Translations under genes and position numbers: made by a program
NCBI GenBank assembly: GCA_014529385.2
Contig: CM043948.1
Coordinates: 83,384,260 to 83,448,259 of the forward strand
Length of the DNA: 64,000 nucleotides
Source: Adiantum capillus-veneris
Taxonomy: Eukaryota; Streptophyta; Polypodiopsida; Polypodiales; Pteridaceae
Reading direction: 5' to 3'
Notes under the pieces: generated by a model
Told to the model about the DNA's origin: nothing
The model's input: only the letters and a program-made list of their open reading frames with translations
Databases searched by the model: none
Shown: positions 1 through 11,040 of the stretch, piece by piece
Layout of the letters: every line of letters starts with the position of its first letter
How positions within the stretch are numbered: the first letter of the stretch is position 1

Positions 1-51
1 TTAAGGCCTCTTGGAATAGTTTCCTACGACGTTGAAGAACTCTTTTCTGCT

Positions 52-55
<4 letters not shown>

Positions 56-110
<55 letters not shown>
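56..110. repeat. (TC)n microsatellite
   Basis: An uninterrupted dinucleotide TC run of about 55 bases, followed by a short CA-rich stretch. It lies downstream of the GDPD exon on the minus strand, so probably in an intron of that gene. The apparent Arg-Glu repeat reading frame here is only a translation of the microsatellite. Confidence 0.95.
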
Positions 111-113
<3 letters not shown>

Positions 114-337
114 CACACATATGATGGTTAGCTGTGTAAAACGATTCATGCACCCATATAAACATGCTTTCATGTGATGTCCGATCAGAATGCACCCATA
201 AGAGCCGTATGTTTCAAACTCTTATTTGCAGAATCCCACGTTAATATGTGCTTTCTCTAGGCAACAAACATTTATGTGCAAGATAAACTCTTTAAGAATG
301 AGAACTACATGAGTGAAAGGTCATTGCTAACACACAC

Positions 338-512
338 CTGGACATCAAATTCAACAAAGTCTGCGCCATTGCTGGCAGCCAAGTTGAAAGAAACAATGGT
401 GTTCTCCATGACAGAAGGCCTCCCATCACAAACTAAACCGTGTGCTGTGACTATGTTCTTGCCACATCCTCTATGTCCAATGATGGCTACCCTCGGCTCA
501 GGGTTACTGTCT
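338..512 (-). CDS. Glycerophosphodiester phosphodiesterase (GDPD), internal exon, partial gene
   Basis: Read on the minus strand, this exon encodes the opening of a GDPD catalytic domain. It has the GHRGCGKN segment with the catalytic His-Arg pair, then an ENTIVSFNLAA helix, then GADFVEFDVQ, which supplies an acidic metal-binding residue of the family's TIM barrel. These enzymes hydrolyse glycerophosphodiesters to glycerol-3-phosphate and an alcohol using a divalent metal. The exon ends exactly at CAG/GTGTGT, a good donor. Its 5' end is either after AG at 513, which joins in phase with the upstream exon at 1094, or after AG at 520, which would need a different upstream exon. The reading frame is open and codon-like, unlike the surrounding repeats. 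The remaining exons, with the rest of the barrel, lie beyond the left edge. A pseudogene cannot be excluded. Confidence 0.8.
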
Positions 513-1093
513 CTTACACCTGCAAAAACCGCAAGCGTGCCCTACGCAATGTACATAACTCAAATGTGAAGGTTCCCTGAATTGCAGAAATGAAAAGCAA
601 AAATCAGGCTTATGAATGTCCACATTGCCACAGAATTGGTGTAAAACAACGCAAGCATTAGGCTACACTGTAGGCACAAGTAATGCACGTACATATTGGG
701 GTGTGGAAGGTTAAAGCCAGGTAGCTGGAGACATAGGTTATTCTGCAGGAATAATGCAATGTATACCAGAATCCTTTAAATGGATCTGAGCGTTGTGCAG
801 TATTAACCAAATTCCTTTAAATGCCTCTAAATGCACAGGATGCACCGATCCCTTCGAACAGACAAGTTACCGTGCTTATCGACAAATGCTTGACATTGAT
901 TCATCATCACCGTTAAAGGTGATTGTGCACAAACATGGCTAAGCGCTCAAAACATAAATGTACTGATATGCATGCCCTCAGTTGTATGAATATACATTGC
1001 AGATACAAATCTCTAATGACAAAGATAAGCTAGTTTGTACTTGTATGTTAGAACAGACACATAATACTCATACAGTGTAATGGCAGGTCATAC

Positions 1094-1305
1094 CTGTAAG
1101 TAGGCTTTGCATGGAGGAGCCTGAATAAAGGGAGCAAGAGGCCTCCATTCAACGAGCTAAGGTGACCCAAATCAGAGGCACTAAGCTTCAAGCTGTACCG
1201 CAACCAACAAGGTCTCCCTGTCTTTGGGTTCACAGAAGTACGAGAGACAATCTGTTGGATGTACAATACTGCGGGAATGGGATTTAAAGATGATGAAGAA
1301 GTCAT
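1094..1305 (-). CDS. Candidate first coding exon of the GDPD gene
   Basis: An open frame on the minus strand starts with ATG at 1305-1303 and runs for 70 codons plus two bases to a strong donor (TTACAG/GTATGA) at 1094/1093. Spliced across a 581 bp intron to the acceptor at 513, the frame continues into the GDPD domain without a stop, with an Arg codon split across the junction. The peptide has Ser-rich and Leu-rich stretches and no domain I recognise. Plant GDPD N-termini are variable, so similarity gives little support. The call rests on phase, splice sites and position. A transcript spanning the junction would settle it. Confidence 0.45.
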
Positions 1306-2359
1306 CGAAGAGAACTGAAATAGGATGGCGGCCTGATGAAGAGTGAACCTTGTGCGTGATTTGGGTGGGAACCTGGCGTGAGCGTCTGCGTGTAGGCTAT
1401 GTGTGATGAGTCGGAATTTGGTCGCCTTCTGGAAGAGAGAGAAGACTCATCAGGTAGATCCTTCGTGTGTGAGTGCACGAGCCTGTGTATGTGTGATAGG
1501 CGTGGTAGATTTTACAAAGAAAAACGCTTGTGTGTTGGCTCGGTAGGCGGGAAACGGAAACGAGGGGAAACTGGACAGGAAGCACATTCGCAGGTATATG
1601 CTTCTCGGCCAAATTGGCAGGTATTATCCGCGGCGCTGCTTCCACGTCCTTTACAGCTCAGCATTGTCAAGCCATCTAAAATCGCACATGCTAAAGGTAA
1701 GGGGGCCAAGGCCCAATACAGTGGCTGCCCCCAACTCTAGTTAGGTGGGTTCACATCGGGGACGCGGATGAAACACTCCAACAAGGTAATTGTTGATCCA
1801 GAAGGCAGCCCATTGGTTGCAAGTAGATGTATCATCTGTCTTTTGGATATTTCCACATCACCTGAAGGAGCCTCTCTCTCAAAAGTAGCCGTGGAGGACA
1901 TCATCTAGAAGGCCATTCATTCGAGACCATCTTATGGAATGCATGGAGTTTGGTACCAATACCTCACCTTAAGTAGGAGGGGATGGCACGTGCACATGGC
2001 TCTATGTGCCACATGGACATACTTCATCGACTTCCAGAGCCAAATTGCATCTATTCCTAGATAAGAGTGTCGAATCCTAGGAGGATTAGTACCGGCATTT
2101 TTGTTAGCCTGTTTGCAAAAACTACATGTCTGGACGAGTCCATTAGATTAGGTTTTTCAATTTTGGAACCCACTTACATAAATGGATTGTACAAGCGTTT
2201 GAACGAAATACAGCAAGGGTTTTGCTTTTCGACAATTCGAATGTTGCGAACACAACATTGTAGGCGATTTATCAAAATGGCATCAACTGCGAATAACCAT
2301 AGCCTCCCGTATTCACTGCCACAACACTAGCCCCTGCACCTTAGGTAGGGCCCCGCGTG
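1306..2359. other. Upstream of GDPD: no recognisable gene
   Basis: This stretch would contain the promoter and 5' leader of the minus-strand GDPD gene. Short open frames exist on both strands at 1397-1740 but resemble nothing I know and overlap each other on opposite strands, so I do not call them. No convincing TATA box or repeat boundary is visible. Confidence 0.5.
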
Positions 2360-2955
2360 GGCACGATCAAGGATTGAGACTGCCCTCGCAAAGGATGAGC
2401 GGCCCAAACAAACGGCACCGAGTTGATTTCCCGTGACTCGAACCCACCACCCTCGATGTGGCAGCTTGATGGTGCATGTGCTTGTTACCATGATTATTTA
2501 AGATATGTGGGGTCCATATGAAGCACCTCGCTCCCATCAAATTGCATACTCTTATTTCTAGAAAAAGAGAGTTTTACCGAGGAGAGTTTTTTAAAAACAA
2601 GACAGTTTTTAACGAGAAAAGCAATTGGGTTGAATCAGAAAATAAAGCAGCCAGGGAGACACGTCCATAGTGCTCATAGCAATTATGTAGCGCCCAACAA
2701 GCTATGTAGTGGTTAGCAAGCAGTGGCGTAGGAAGAAGTCAGGGCCAGCAAGAGCAGCTAGGTGTGTAGCCAGTCACACAAGGTACTTGCCGCATCTGAG
2801 AGTTGACTAGGAAAGGGATGGAATTGATAAAGAATAGCGAGCATCAACGAGTAGCAAGAAGAATAACAACACCTCTACGCAATAGCTGACCACAAGCTAC
2901 CAGCATTGAGCTCCACATTGGCAAGGGTGAGATGTATGTGTGTGGTCGGTAGAAG
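2360..2955. repeat. Dispersed repeat R1, copy 1
   Basis: This block aligns along nearly its whole length with 26810-27380 in the same orientation. Landmarks shared in order include an AAAGGATGAGC segment, CTTGTTACCATGATTAT, a 'tagtggttagca' segment, CAAGGTACTTG, 'gattgataaa' and a GACCACAAGCTAC segment. The antisense of 2435-2525 contains GGGTTCGAGTCACGG, which resembles the B box of a tRNA promoter. That box is not at an end of the repeat, so a simple tRNA-derived SINE is not proven. The second copy runs directly into a copia RNase H remnant, so R1 may be a copia-associated or independent non-autonomous repeat. Confidence 0.6.
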
Positions 2956-3031
2956 TGCCTAGTGTGGCTATGGTGAGACTTCACTGTACAATCTGTTGTG
3001 AAGTCTCCTAGCATGCTCGATGTTTGCTCCA

Positions 3032-3225
3032 TGTTAACTCTCATGGCTCACGGACACCCTATCACCTACGATGGACGTTGTATTATTTACTTGGTAGAGT
3101 CAGGTACCGGGCTTGTCGGTCCAATAGGAAAAGGGTAAGAGTGATCGTCGATGAGAGGCTCGCACACAGTGTATTAGCAAGTTCCTTGCATTGACATGTG
3201 CAACATACGCGCACATACGCGCACA
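3032..3225 (+). repeat. 5' LTR of element A, internally deleted
   Basis: The start (TGTTAACTCTCATGG) and end (ACATACGCGCACA) match the family's other LTRs, but the middle is missing. The sequence jumps from 'gatgagagg' straight to 'ctcgcacacagtg', so the promoter region with the TATA-like box and the GT/GA microsatellite is lost. A 10 bp duplication (catacgcgca) sits at the right end. The 3' LTR is 636 bp, so about 440 bp were deleted here. Confidence 0.88.
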
Positions 3226-3229
3226 TTTT

Positions 3230-3246
3230 TGGCATCGCTGCTGGGG
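3230..3246 (+). other. Primer-binding site of element A (tRNA-Asp-like, degenerate)
   Basis: TGGCATCGCTGCTGGGG lies four bases past the 5' LTR. It matches 13 of 17 positions of the complement of plant tRNA-Asp 3' end (TGGCGCCGTTGCCGGGG, recalled from known plant elements). The better-preserved copy in element B matches 15 of 17. Confidence 0.7.
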
Positions 3247-3600
3247 AATGCCATACACTAAGCTTGAATGGCACTCTGTGCTTCTTTTGTGGTGCAATTT
3301 CAATTGTAGGAAAGGTAAGGAAGGAGGGTGTGTGTGTTGAGAAGAAGGATTTTGTGTTACCACTATGTTTTTTTTTTTTGTTAATGGAGTTTTCAAAGGT
3401 AGTGTGTTTTTTTTTTGTGTAAGGTGTTAGTATTAAGGTTGTTAGTTCTGTGTAATGTAATGTACAGTAAGTAGGAAGTAGATCTGTGAGAGCTAATAGA
3501 GTGTGTTAGTGTGTAACAGTAGGTGATTAGTTGGAAGTAGGTAGGTAGAGTGTGTGTGTGCTCTCGCGCAGGCCGCGGCGACCTTATCTTTTAAATATAT

Positions 3601-3636
<36 letters not shown>

Positions 3637-3985
3637 AGGTAGGACCGGGATCGGGAATATCTCCCAGACCCAAGCCCAAGCTCACGCTCAAGCTCAGGCC
3701 TTAGTCATCCTTTAAAATTACGAATTTTAGCTTCACACGAAGGTAAAAATCGATTTTTTGAGGACCAACGGAACTTCAGATGATCGAAAATTGTGTTGTA
3801 AAGCACACCGCGATCCTCTAAGTGATACAGACGTTTTGAGCTATCACACACTTTAATAAAAAAACCGAACATTAAAAATATTAAAAAACGTTTATTAAAA
3901 AAAAACGAGTGAAAAGGGACGCCTAAAAAAGTAAGCGGTTAACCTTCGAGGTTATTCGTCGATGCTTGTAGGGTGCCAAAGGCAC
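3247..3985 (+). other. Untranslated leader of element A
   Basis: Leader between the primer site and the conserved gag start. It contains T-rich runs, a (TTTA)n tract at 3597-3637, and a segment around 3640-3870 that is repeated almost base for base, inverted, in element B (58000-58205). No coding potential is seen. Confidence 0.75.
3597..3637. repeat. (TTTA)n microsatellite in element A leader
   Basis: About ten tandem TTTA units. The matching position in element B (58200-58265) is also a T-rich imperfect tract, so the simple repeat was already present in the family ancestor. Confidence 0.95.
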
Positions 3986-6900
3986 ATGCATCTGCGCTAT
4001 GGTCGTGTGCTAGAGACAGAGCAACTAGAGAGAATTTCGACTTACGCGAGTTCTCAATATCCACCTACCTTAGGTTCCAGGCCCTCGGCAGGGACCCAAG
4101 GTAGTACAAACCAAGACCCGAACATAGCGGCTAGTGACTCTTCCTCTGACTACGACGTCATGGAGGGTTTCCCAATGCCTAATCCCGATAGCTCAAGCTA
4201 AAACATGCATGCCATGGGTCCACGGTCCGTGTCAAGCGTGCTTAGCCACTTGAAGGAAACCTTTAGTAGAGCCACTCGCTCCAAACATGGAGCTAATGAT
4301 GTAAATGAGGGGGGTGGGGAAGTAAATTCTTCATTCATGACCAACGTAGAGCCTGTGCCCTTAGAGAATGTGCACGTGAATACTTCATTCACTGCACCTC
4401 CTGACTCTTCAGAGTTATTTCCCTCTGAGGTCATATTACCCGATGGTAGAAGCCTTGCTGAAGTGCAAGAGGTTGAGCGGTATATCCTTGCAGCGAGGGA
4501 AAAGGAAGTCGAGAGCTTACGCAAGGCAGAGCAACGAAGAAAGTTAAAAGTGAAAGACCCTATGTCACTATCCTTGCTAAGAGAGCAATCGAGTGCTCCT
4601 GACTTAGCAACCGCTAAGGGCCAACCCTTAGAAAGCAACATTGCATCTAGCTCAAAGGACACCCCTAGCACCTCAATCCTAGATGGAGCGTTCTTAAATG
4701 AAAACTGGGAGTACGAACTACAAACAGAAACTTTGACCGACCTATACACAAGTCACACCTATCAGGTGGGTTGGTTAGATGTCCTACAATCCACAATGGG
4801 CGCTACTAGTGTGGAGGATCAACAACAAAGAGTTTGTGAGGTCATCCATAGGGTCATTGAGTTATTGAGACAGAACAAGGGGATCAACATGCCTTCAATG
4901 GGTCTCATGAGATTCTTAGATACAGGAAAGGCTAAACAACCGACCTTATCGCAAATGGAAACTCCCTCGGTAAGTCTGATGGATCCTCCATATGTTGTTT
5001 CTCTAGAGGTCTCAGTGCAATCTAAGCCCACAAGTAATAGCTTCACCTTTCCAAGTCTACCTCATCTTTCCCTTGATGACACCACGGCTACCATGCCTAC
5101 CCCAATGATGGGCATGCCGAGAAACACGCCATGGACCTCATTTGTTAGTAAAGCACCACTACATGGTAGCTCAATGCCTGCAACAGTACCTACAAGTGTG
5201 TACCAATCGTATGCACCCATGGGTCCTCGTACTCATGTAGTCCCTACTCCTCCCATGGTTTCAACTACCTATGCTCCACAACCACAACACCCAAGTTCTT
5301 ATTTCCATGGGACTATACCGGCTAGCATTAGCATGTCACATCTGACATTTGCTATGCCTAGGGCCACACATATGAACTTTGGGCCACCACATGGCACAAC
5401 ACTGTACCAAACGTGGAACCCAAGGGCTTCCTATGCGCCAAGCCCAATGCCAATACCTACTCCACATGTAGTTTCTGGAGCGCCTTCACCACATTGCCTA
5501 CTCACTTAGGTGACTTGGCAACATTTGCTCAAGCTATTGGTCGATCTATTGTTGAGAATATGTGTAACACGCCTGATAGAGAGCCTAGAAGTAAGGCAAT
5601 ACAAATAGCCAAGCTCACACAAAAATCTAGTGGAGAAGGGGATCTGAGAAAGCATATCGAAGTGTTTGAACAAATATGCGATTCTCTAGGAGAACACAAT
5701 GATCTACATAAGAGTAATGCTTTAAGCCTAACCTTAAGTGGGAAGGCAAGGGATTGGTATAGAACCCTAAGGGTGGAAGAAAAAACGATTTACCCTACTC
5801 TTAGGAGACTGTTCTTGAAAGAATACATACGAGAGGGAGTACTTTGGGGTGTAGCCTCTCAGCTCCAGAAAGCCCAACGAGAGGAAGGAGAGTCGGTGAG
5901 AGACTTTATAAGTCGCTTGAAGCATTTGAATTCTTGTTGTAATCCAAATGAGCGCTTCAACAATAACCAAATGCTTGATAGATTCATCAGGGGATTACGA
6001 CATGAGGATATCTACACTGGCCTAGTCATTAGAGGTATCACCACTTGGGAAGCAGTCACCACCAATGCGATCCAATTGGAGGATAATTGAATGATTCAAG
6101 GAGAAAGAGTGTCTGTTGAGCCTAAATCTATTAGCTCGCAAGCATCAAGGCATCAGCCAATGACCCTAAAGCCTATTGCTAAGGAGCCAAAGATATCTGA
6201 GATGACTTTAACAGATCTCACCAAGGCTATTCAAGAGAGTCTTAGAGACAATCGTGCTCTGCAAAACAATCATATGTATCCAAGAAGGGAGCAACAATGG
6301 TGCTCAGTATGCTATGGACCACATAGTACCAGTGAATGCCCTACTTTTAGAGTAAAATTCAATGGAAACTGCAATGCCTATGGGAGGTATGGTCATCAAG
6401 CTAAGGATTGCATAGTATTTAAGCGCGCGATGGCCAATAGACCAACCTTAGCATGGACAGACACACCTCGAGTGCCTACATTGATGTCGGCTCCACCTCT
6501 TGAACAAACAGCACAACACATGGTCCCTAGGGCCCAAAATGTTGTTCAAACAACACCCTTACCACCTCCAGTGCTAGGACCGCAACCACCACATCCGAGA
6601 ATCACTTCTGTGAATCGAGTGGGTTGTGAGTCATCTATTGCTTGTTTGGAAGGTTGTGAGGAAGATATAGATCCTAATATTGCCTATGGGATGGATGTGC
6701 TTGAAGAAAGTCCACAATACTACATGGAGGACTATTGGGGACAAGTCAAACCTGTATATCAAGTAGCTGCTCTTGCGGCAAGAGGTCAAAATATCAATTA
6801 CACTGCTAAGAGACCACCTCTTCAATGCTATGAGTGTGGAGGTCCGCATCGTGTAGCCGAGTGTCCTATTAGGCTACAAAAGAACACCACACTAATGCAA

Positions 6901-7380
6901 ACCAATCAAGCGAGCATGTCTACAATGCCGATACTCATGTGTAATCAATGTGGCATAGATCATTTGATTGCCCAATGTCCAAATAATCCAAATGCACCGA
7001 AGATCACGCCATTAAACTTGATTGAAGTTACCGAGGAGCCATCACAAAGTACAATTTGTGGTACCAGTAAACGTACTCACACGATCGATGCTCCAAAAAC
7101 AAAATTATATTATTAAGGAAAGAGACACGACATCAATTGCCCAATCTCAGAAAAAGAAGAAAACACGAAGGAAGAGATCGCAAAAAGCAGCGAAGTCAAA
7201 CCCCAGTTCAAAGACCAACATAGGGACTGGTGACGACCCCATATATATGAACGATGCTGAAGAGGATTCTGATTCAGGTGAAACCATGGAGACCAAAACG
7301 ACCACTAAGATAGAAACCAACAAGGAAGATCTTCATGAGCCACAATGGCCAGGATCCAAGAAGAAGATATGAACTTATCC
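3986..7380 (+). pseudogene. gag: Element A gag (Retrotrans_gag plus four zinc-knuckle-like motifs), broken
   Basis: The conserved start is MHLR at 3986; the upstream ATG at 3962 is not shared with element B. The frame begins with an LRYGR basic motif, then a Ser/Thr/Pro-rich region, then a capsid-like Retrotrans_gag segment around 5640-5990 (GKARDWYRTL, FISRLKHLN), then four knuckle-like motifs near 6301, 6370, 6826 and 6939. The second has lost a cysteine (CNAY; CNAC in B). Gag packages the RNA and forms the particle. Compared with B, this copy has a stop at 4199, a one-base loss near 5488, a stop at 6088, a one-base insertion near 7050 and a stop at 7370. It runs in frame (ancestrally) into the protease. 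Confidence 0.85.
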
Positions 7381-8987
7381 AAACCCTACAGAGGAGATTG
7401 AGCGAGTCAAGTAATTAAGGAGTTTGGTAGAAGATACCCAAAGGGATCTAGAACCAGCACCTAGGCAGATCCAGATTACAGACACCGTGTTCCCTACGCA
7501 ACAACAACCTCACCAAGTCCATAGACCCTTAGCCATACCTAGTGTCATCCAAGAAGAAAGTGACTTAAAGTCATGGGAAAGTGGGCGTACTCACTTCTTG
7601 ATGGAAAGAATGTTTACAGAGGGACTACTTGATCCTATCGAAGAAATGGAATCCCATATTCCCCACGTCAAGGGACTGAGGTCCAAAAGGTGTCGTTAAA
7701 CATTGCCAAATTGATGGATTTCATGTCTTTAGAAGTTAGAACCACCATCATGTCCAAACTATATAAAGACCCTGAGTTAGTCTCAGCTTTCAAGCCTTCC
7801 TCAATGGAGAGCTGAAGTTTGGGCTACCACAATTTGCCCAGATGGATGGAGCTGGGGAGATGCCAATAGAGGAGGAACACTTAGATCCACAACCCAACCT
7901 AGATGAGAACCTTGTTATAGAAATACCTTAACAAGTTGGGACAATACTTTGAGGGTGATGAATCCAATGCAACCATACCAATCACTACTAAGGGATTAAC
8001 TGTGAAGGAAATCCTTGATGGTGGCGCTGGGGTTAGCATTGTGACTAAAAATTGCTGGGAAACTATGGGAAGACCTCACCTTGCGACCACAACCATAGTA
8101 GTGAAGATGGCCAATGGGTCTATTGTTAAACCTATTGGGATGCTAGAAGATCTCAAGATCAAGGTCTTTGGACATAAAATAAGGATTACCTTCATTGTTA
8201 TGGATTTCTCCAAACACACTATGGCATCGGAGATGATCTTAGGACGTCCTTTCATGAGGGAAGCAAAAATGGTGCATGACTGGTCTAAAAACCATGTCTA
8301 CTTGCAGTTCCAAGATTCTGTCATTCGAGTGGATCTTGTGACTGGTCGAGCACATCCTCTAGGAAACAGGTTTATAATTGATCATAGATTTGACACCACA
8401 GTTCACTCGGCCCCATTGCAGTATTGTTACACGTGTAAAGCGGACACTGATGTTGGGGAAGATTCTCCTTATATGGATGTACTACCTGGGATGACTGAGT
8501 CCAACAATGTGGATTGGGTCCACCTAGTAGCAACCATAGACACTCGGGGAAATAGGGGGACGACCTGGGTAACACCTGAGGGGGATGAAATGCCTGTACC
8601 CTTAAATATGCTACAAGCAATGCATATAGCTTTTGACAAGACTCATCCTAATATATCGAAGAAAACATACAAGTGGCTCCCTAAAGCTTCTTTAGAGACC
8701 ATAGCTAGTGCTAAAAGACAGGGGCCTGGTAAGAGACGTCCCGTTCGCCCCAAGAAATGTAAAGAAACATTGCATTGGATTCCTAAAAAACTATTGGAAG
8801 CCCAAGGCTACGATGAAGGAAATGATCAAATTTGCGTGCCAAAATGTATATTGTGTTCTTACTTGTCACATGACCCATGTGAGCCCAATTATGTAGCTCC
8901 AAAACGAATCAACGATCGCGGAAAGAAAAAAATCATAGAATGCTACACACCCGCTCCAGAGCTAGTTTGGGTTCCAAAGAAAGAACT
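7381..8987 (+). pseudogene. Element A protease and first part of C-terminal domain, interrupted by element C
   Basis: After a degenerate linker with further frameshifts near 7650, 7780 and 7930, a 352-codon open frame from 7936 encodes a retropepsin. It has ILDGGAGVSI (catalytic Asp near 8017, in DGG rather than DSG/DTG form), a flap region rich in hydrophobic strands, and MILGRPFM as the ILG motif. After the protease there is no RT. A basic, Lys/Pro-rich domain follows (TYKWLPKAS, RRPVRPKKCKET, HWIPKKLLEAQGY), ending in LVWVPKKE, where element C is inserted. The rest of the frame resumes at 17608. The tail domain is unknown to me. Element B carries the same order, and H carries the tail. Confidence 0.85.
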
Positions 8988-10628
8988 CTCATAAAATCTA
9001 ATATCTAATATCTAACCAACCCAAATGATTTTCTCATATTAAACTGATCACTTAATGTGGGAGAATAAATGGAAACAAGGGTTAAGATATAGACATGTGC
9101 TTATAGATCTATCTCAACACGGGGCCAATGGTAAAGGAGCCCAAATAGGAGATGGTCTATGAAAGAGCAAGGTTAAACAATGGAGCATAAGACCTTAGGG
9201 TTAGATTCATTGAAGACCTCCAATAATGTGTGTAAAAGTCCTTAGATCTAGGACCATAGTCAAGCTAGGTCTGAGCTTGAGGTGGGAACCTGGCCCAAGC
9301 TCGAGGTGCTTGTCCTGCTTGAAGTGCTTGTCGTGCTTAAGGTGCTTGATTAATGTGCTTGAGGTACTTGACCTATTGCATGATTAAGGTGTTTGAGGTG
9401 CTTGACCTGCTGCATGATTAAGGTGCTTGAGGTGCTTTGACATGCTTGCCTAAGATGCTTATGGGAACACCCCTAGTCCAAGTGCTTAGTCATGCTTGAT
9501 GACTAAGGTGCTTGAGCACCCAAGGTCAAAAAGATCCCTACAAAGAGGGGGGCGAGCCCTTTTCTTAGGGGTTAGAAAGAGAACACACACACACACACAC
9601 ACTCTCAAGGAAATCCCAAGCTTAAAGAGGCAGCAGGGACACATGGCAAGCCCATACCCATGTTACCTCCATGAGGTGCTTGAAACCTATTGGCTAGGAT
9701 TAAAAGGGGTCCAATGATAATTTACAACAATTATCTAATTGTTTTTGCATTTATCAAGTCCTCTCTCTCTCTAAGGGGAAAGGGGGACACTTGTCCCAAG
9801 ACTACACCTATTGCTAGAAATGGCCCAAGCTTGTGATTGGCTAGGCTTGGCATGAGCCAATGAGCTTCAATGATGAGCTAGGAGAGGGGGTCGACCTAGC
9901 AAGGAGGGGGGTTGCTTGCAATGTATACTCACCCACACACACTCACAAACACTCTCATGGTGTGCTATGCAAAGTGCAAGAGCTCCCTCTCCTTCTCCAA
10001 GCACGTAGAGGTTGAGAGCCTACACCAACACTCTTGGATATGGAGTGCAAATCCAACCAAGAGCCATGCTTCAATGCTTAAGCTTGCCATCTCCTTCTTC
10101 TTCATTACTATGCTATTATGTATGCTAGCAACAAGAGTTATGATAAGTGAGGAACTAATTCTTTCTCCTACGAAATGTTTCTTCTTCCTCTTCCCTACCC
10201 TCATTCCCTGCTAGCTCTCTCCACCTTCGAAGGTGTTTGAGGTCTTGGGACGGAGGCTTGGGATAGTTAAAGCTTTCTTCAATTTTATGTTATGTTTGTG
10301 ATGCATGAAGCTTTCCATCTTCATTGCATCACCTAGGTCACGAGGAACACAAAGATTGTATTGTAACAAGTCTCTCTTAATGGGAGAAATCATAATACAA
10401 ATGCCTATTGGAGGGGGGACCGGCTCCACATGAATCCGGTCCTCAAATGTTGTCATGTTCTCTAAATTCTCTCTCTTGCAAAAGTATTGTTCATGCCAAG
10501 TTAACTAATTGCTATGATTATGTTGCTATCTTTAACTATGTTCACCCGCTATGCTCACAAAGTCATTTCTCAAAAGTACTTTCATTCATTTCCGCTACTC
10601 TCAAGTTAAATAGGCCAATTCCATTACA
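8988..10628 (+). repeat. 5' LTR of element C
   Basis: A 1641 bp LTR ending CCATTACA just before the primer site. It contains a minisatellite-like block at about 9290-9500 built from GGTGCTTGA units, a CA run at 9582-9600, and pairs of ATTGG/CCAAT motifs around 9670-9870. Open frames inside it (for example 9496-9717) recur exactly in the 3' LTR because the LTRs are copies, not because they are genes. Confidence 0.95.
9290..9500. repeat. GGTGCTTGA minisatellite in C-type LTRs
   Basis: Irregular array of 9-10 bp units (GGTGCTTGA, GTGCTTGAG and variants) repeated in the 3' LTR (16270-16480) and the third LTR (63355-63535). Unit number differs between copies. Confidence 0.75.
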
Positions 10629-10629
10629 T

Positions 10630-10645
10630 TGGTATCAGAGCCAGG
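10630..10645 (+). other. Primer-binding site of element C (initiator Met tRNA)
   Basis: TGGTATCAGAGCCAGG lies directly after the 5' LTR. It is the standard plant initiator-Met tRNA complement, used to prime minus-strand DNA synthesis. Confidence 0.95.
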
Positions 10646-11040
10646 TTTCTCTTTTATTGCTTAAGAAGAGAGGTCCTTAAGTAGCCTATAAATGGTTGAT
10701 GTTGTTAATTATATTAGGGTAAGTGGAAGTGGGATCTATTATCGGTTTTGTTGAGCCCACTATGTGGGGGATGGTGCACACCTCGGGAGCTTTGGACTTA
10801 ATAATGGAGTCTTTTTAGACTTGCCTACGGCTTTGCCATTATTGAGCCATAAGAAGTCCGAAAGGAGCTAGCCCTTGGCAACTCTGCTATGTTAGACCTA
10901 CTCCTCTACTCTCTATAATTAACCACTTCGAGCCGTGGGTGTAGATACTTAAGAGCCGATTTTCAAAGGCTAAGAGGAGTGGCAACTAAGGTTTTGAATT
11001 GCTAAAGCATACACTAAGTACATACATAAATTTTGTTAAC

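Noticed and set aside
1399-1740. Open frame of 113 codons, with overlapping frames on the other strand
   Set aside because: No recognisable domain, and overlapping frames on both strands. It is more likely the 5' flank of the minus-strand GDPD gene.
2435-2525. Functional tRNA gene on the minus strand
   Set aside because: Only a B-box-like sequence is present; no cloverleaf with acceptor and anticodon arms could be drawn.
9496-10680. Frames repeated exactly at 16475-17638
   Set aside because: The repetition is explained by the two LTRs of element C. They hold no protein domain.
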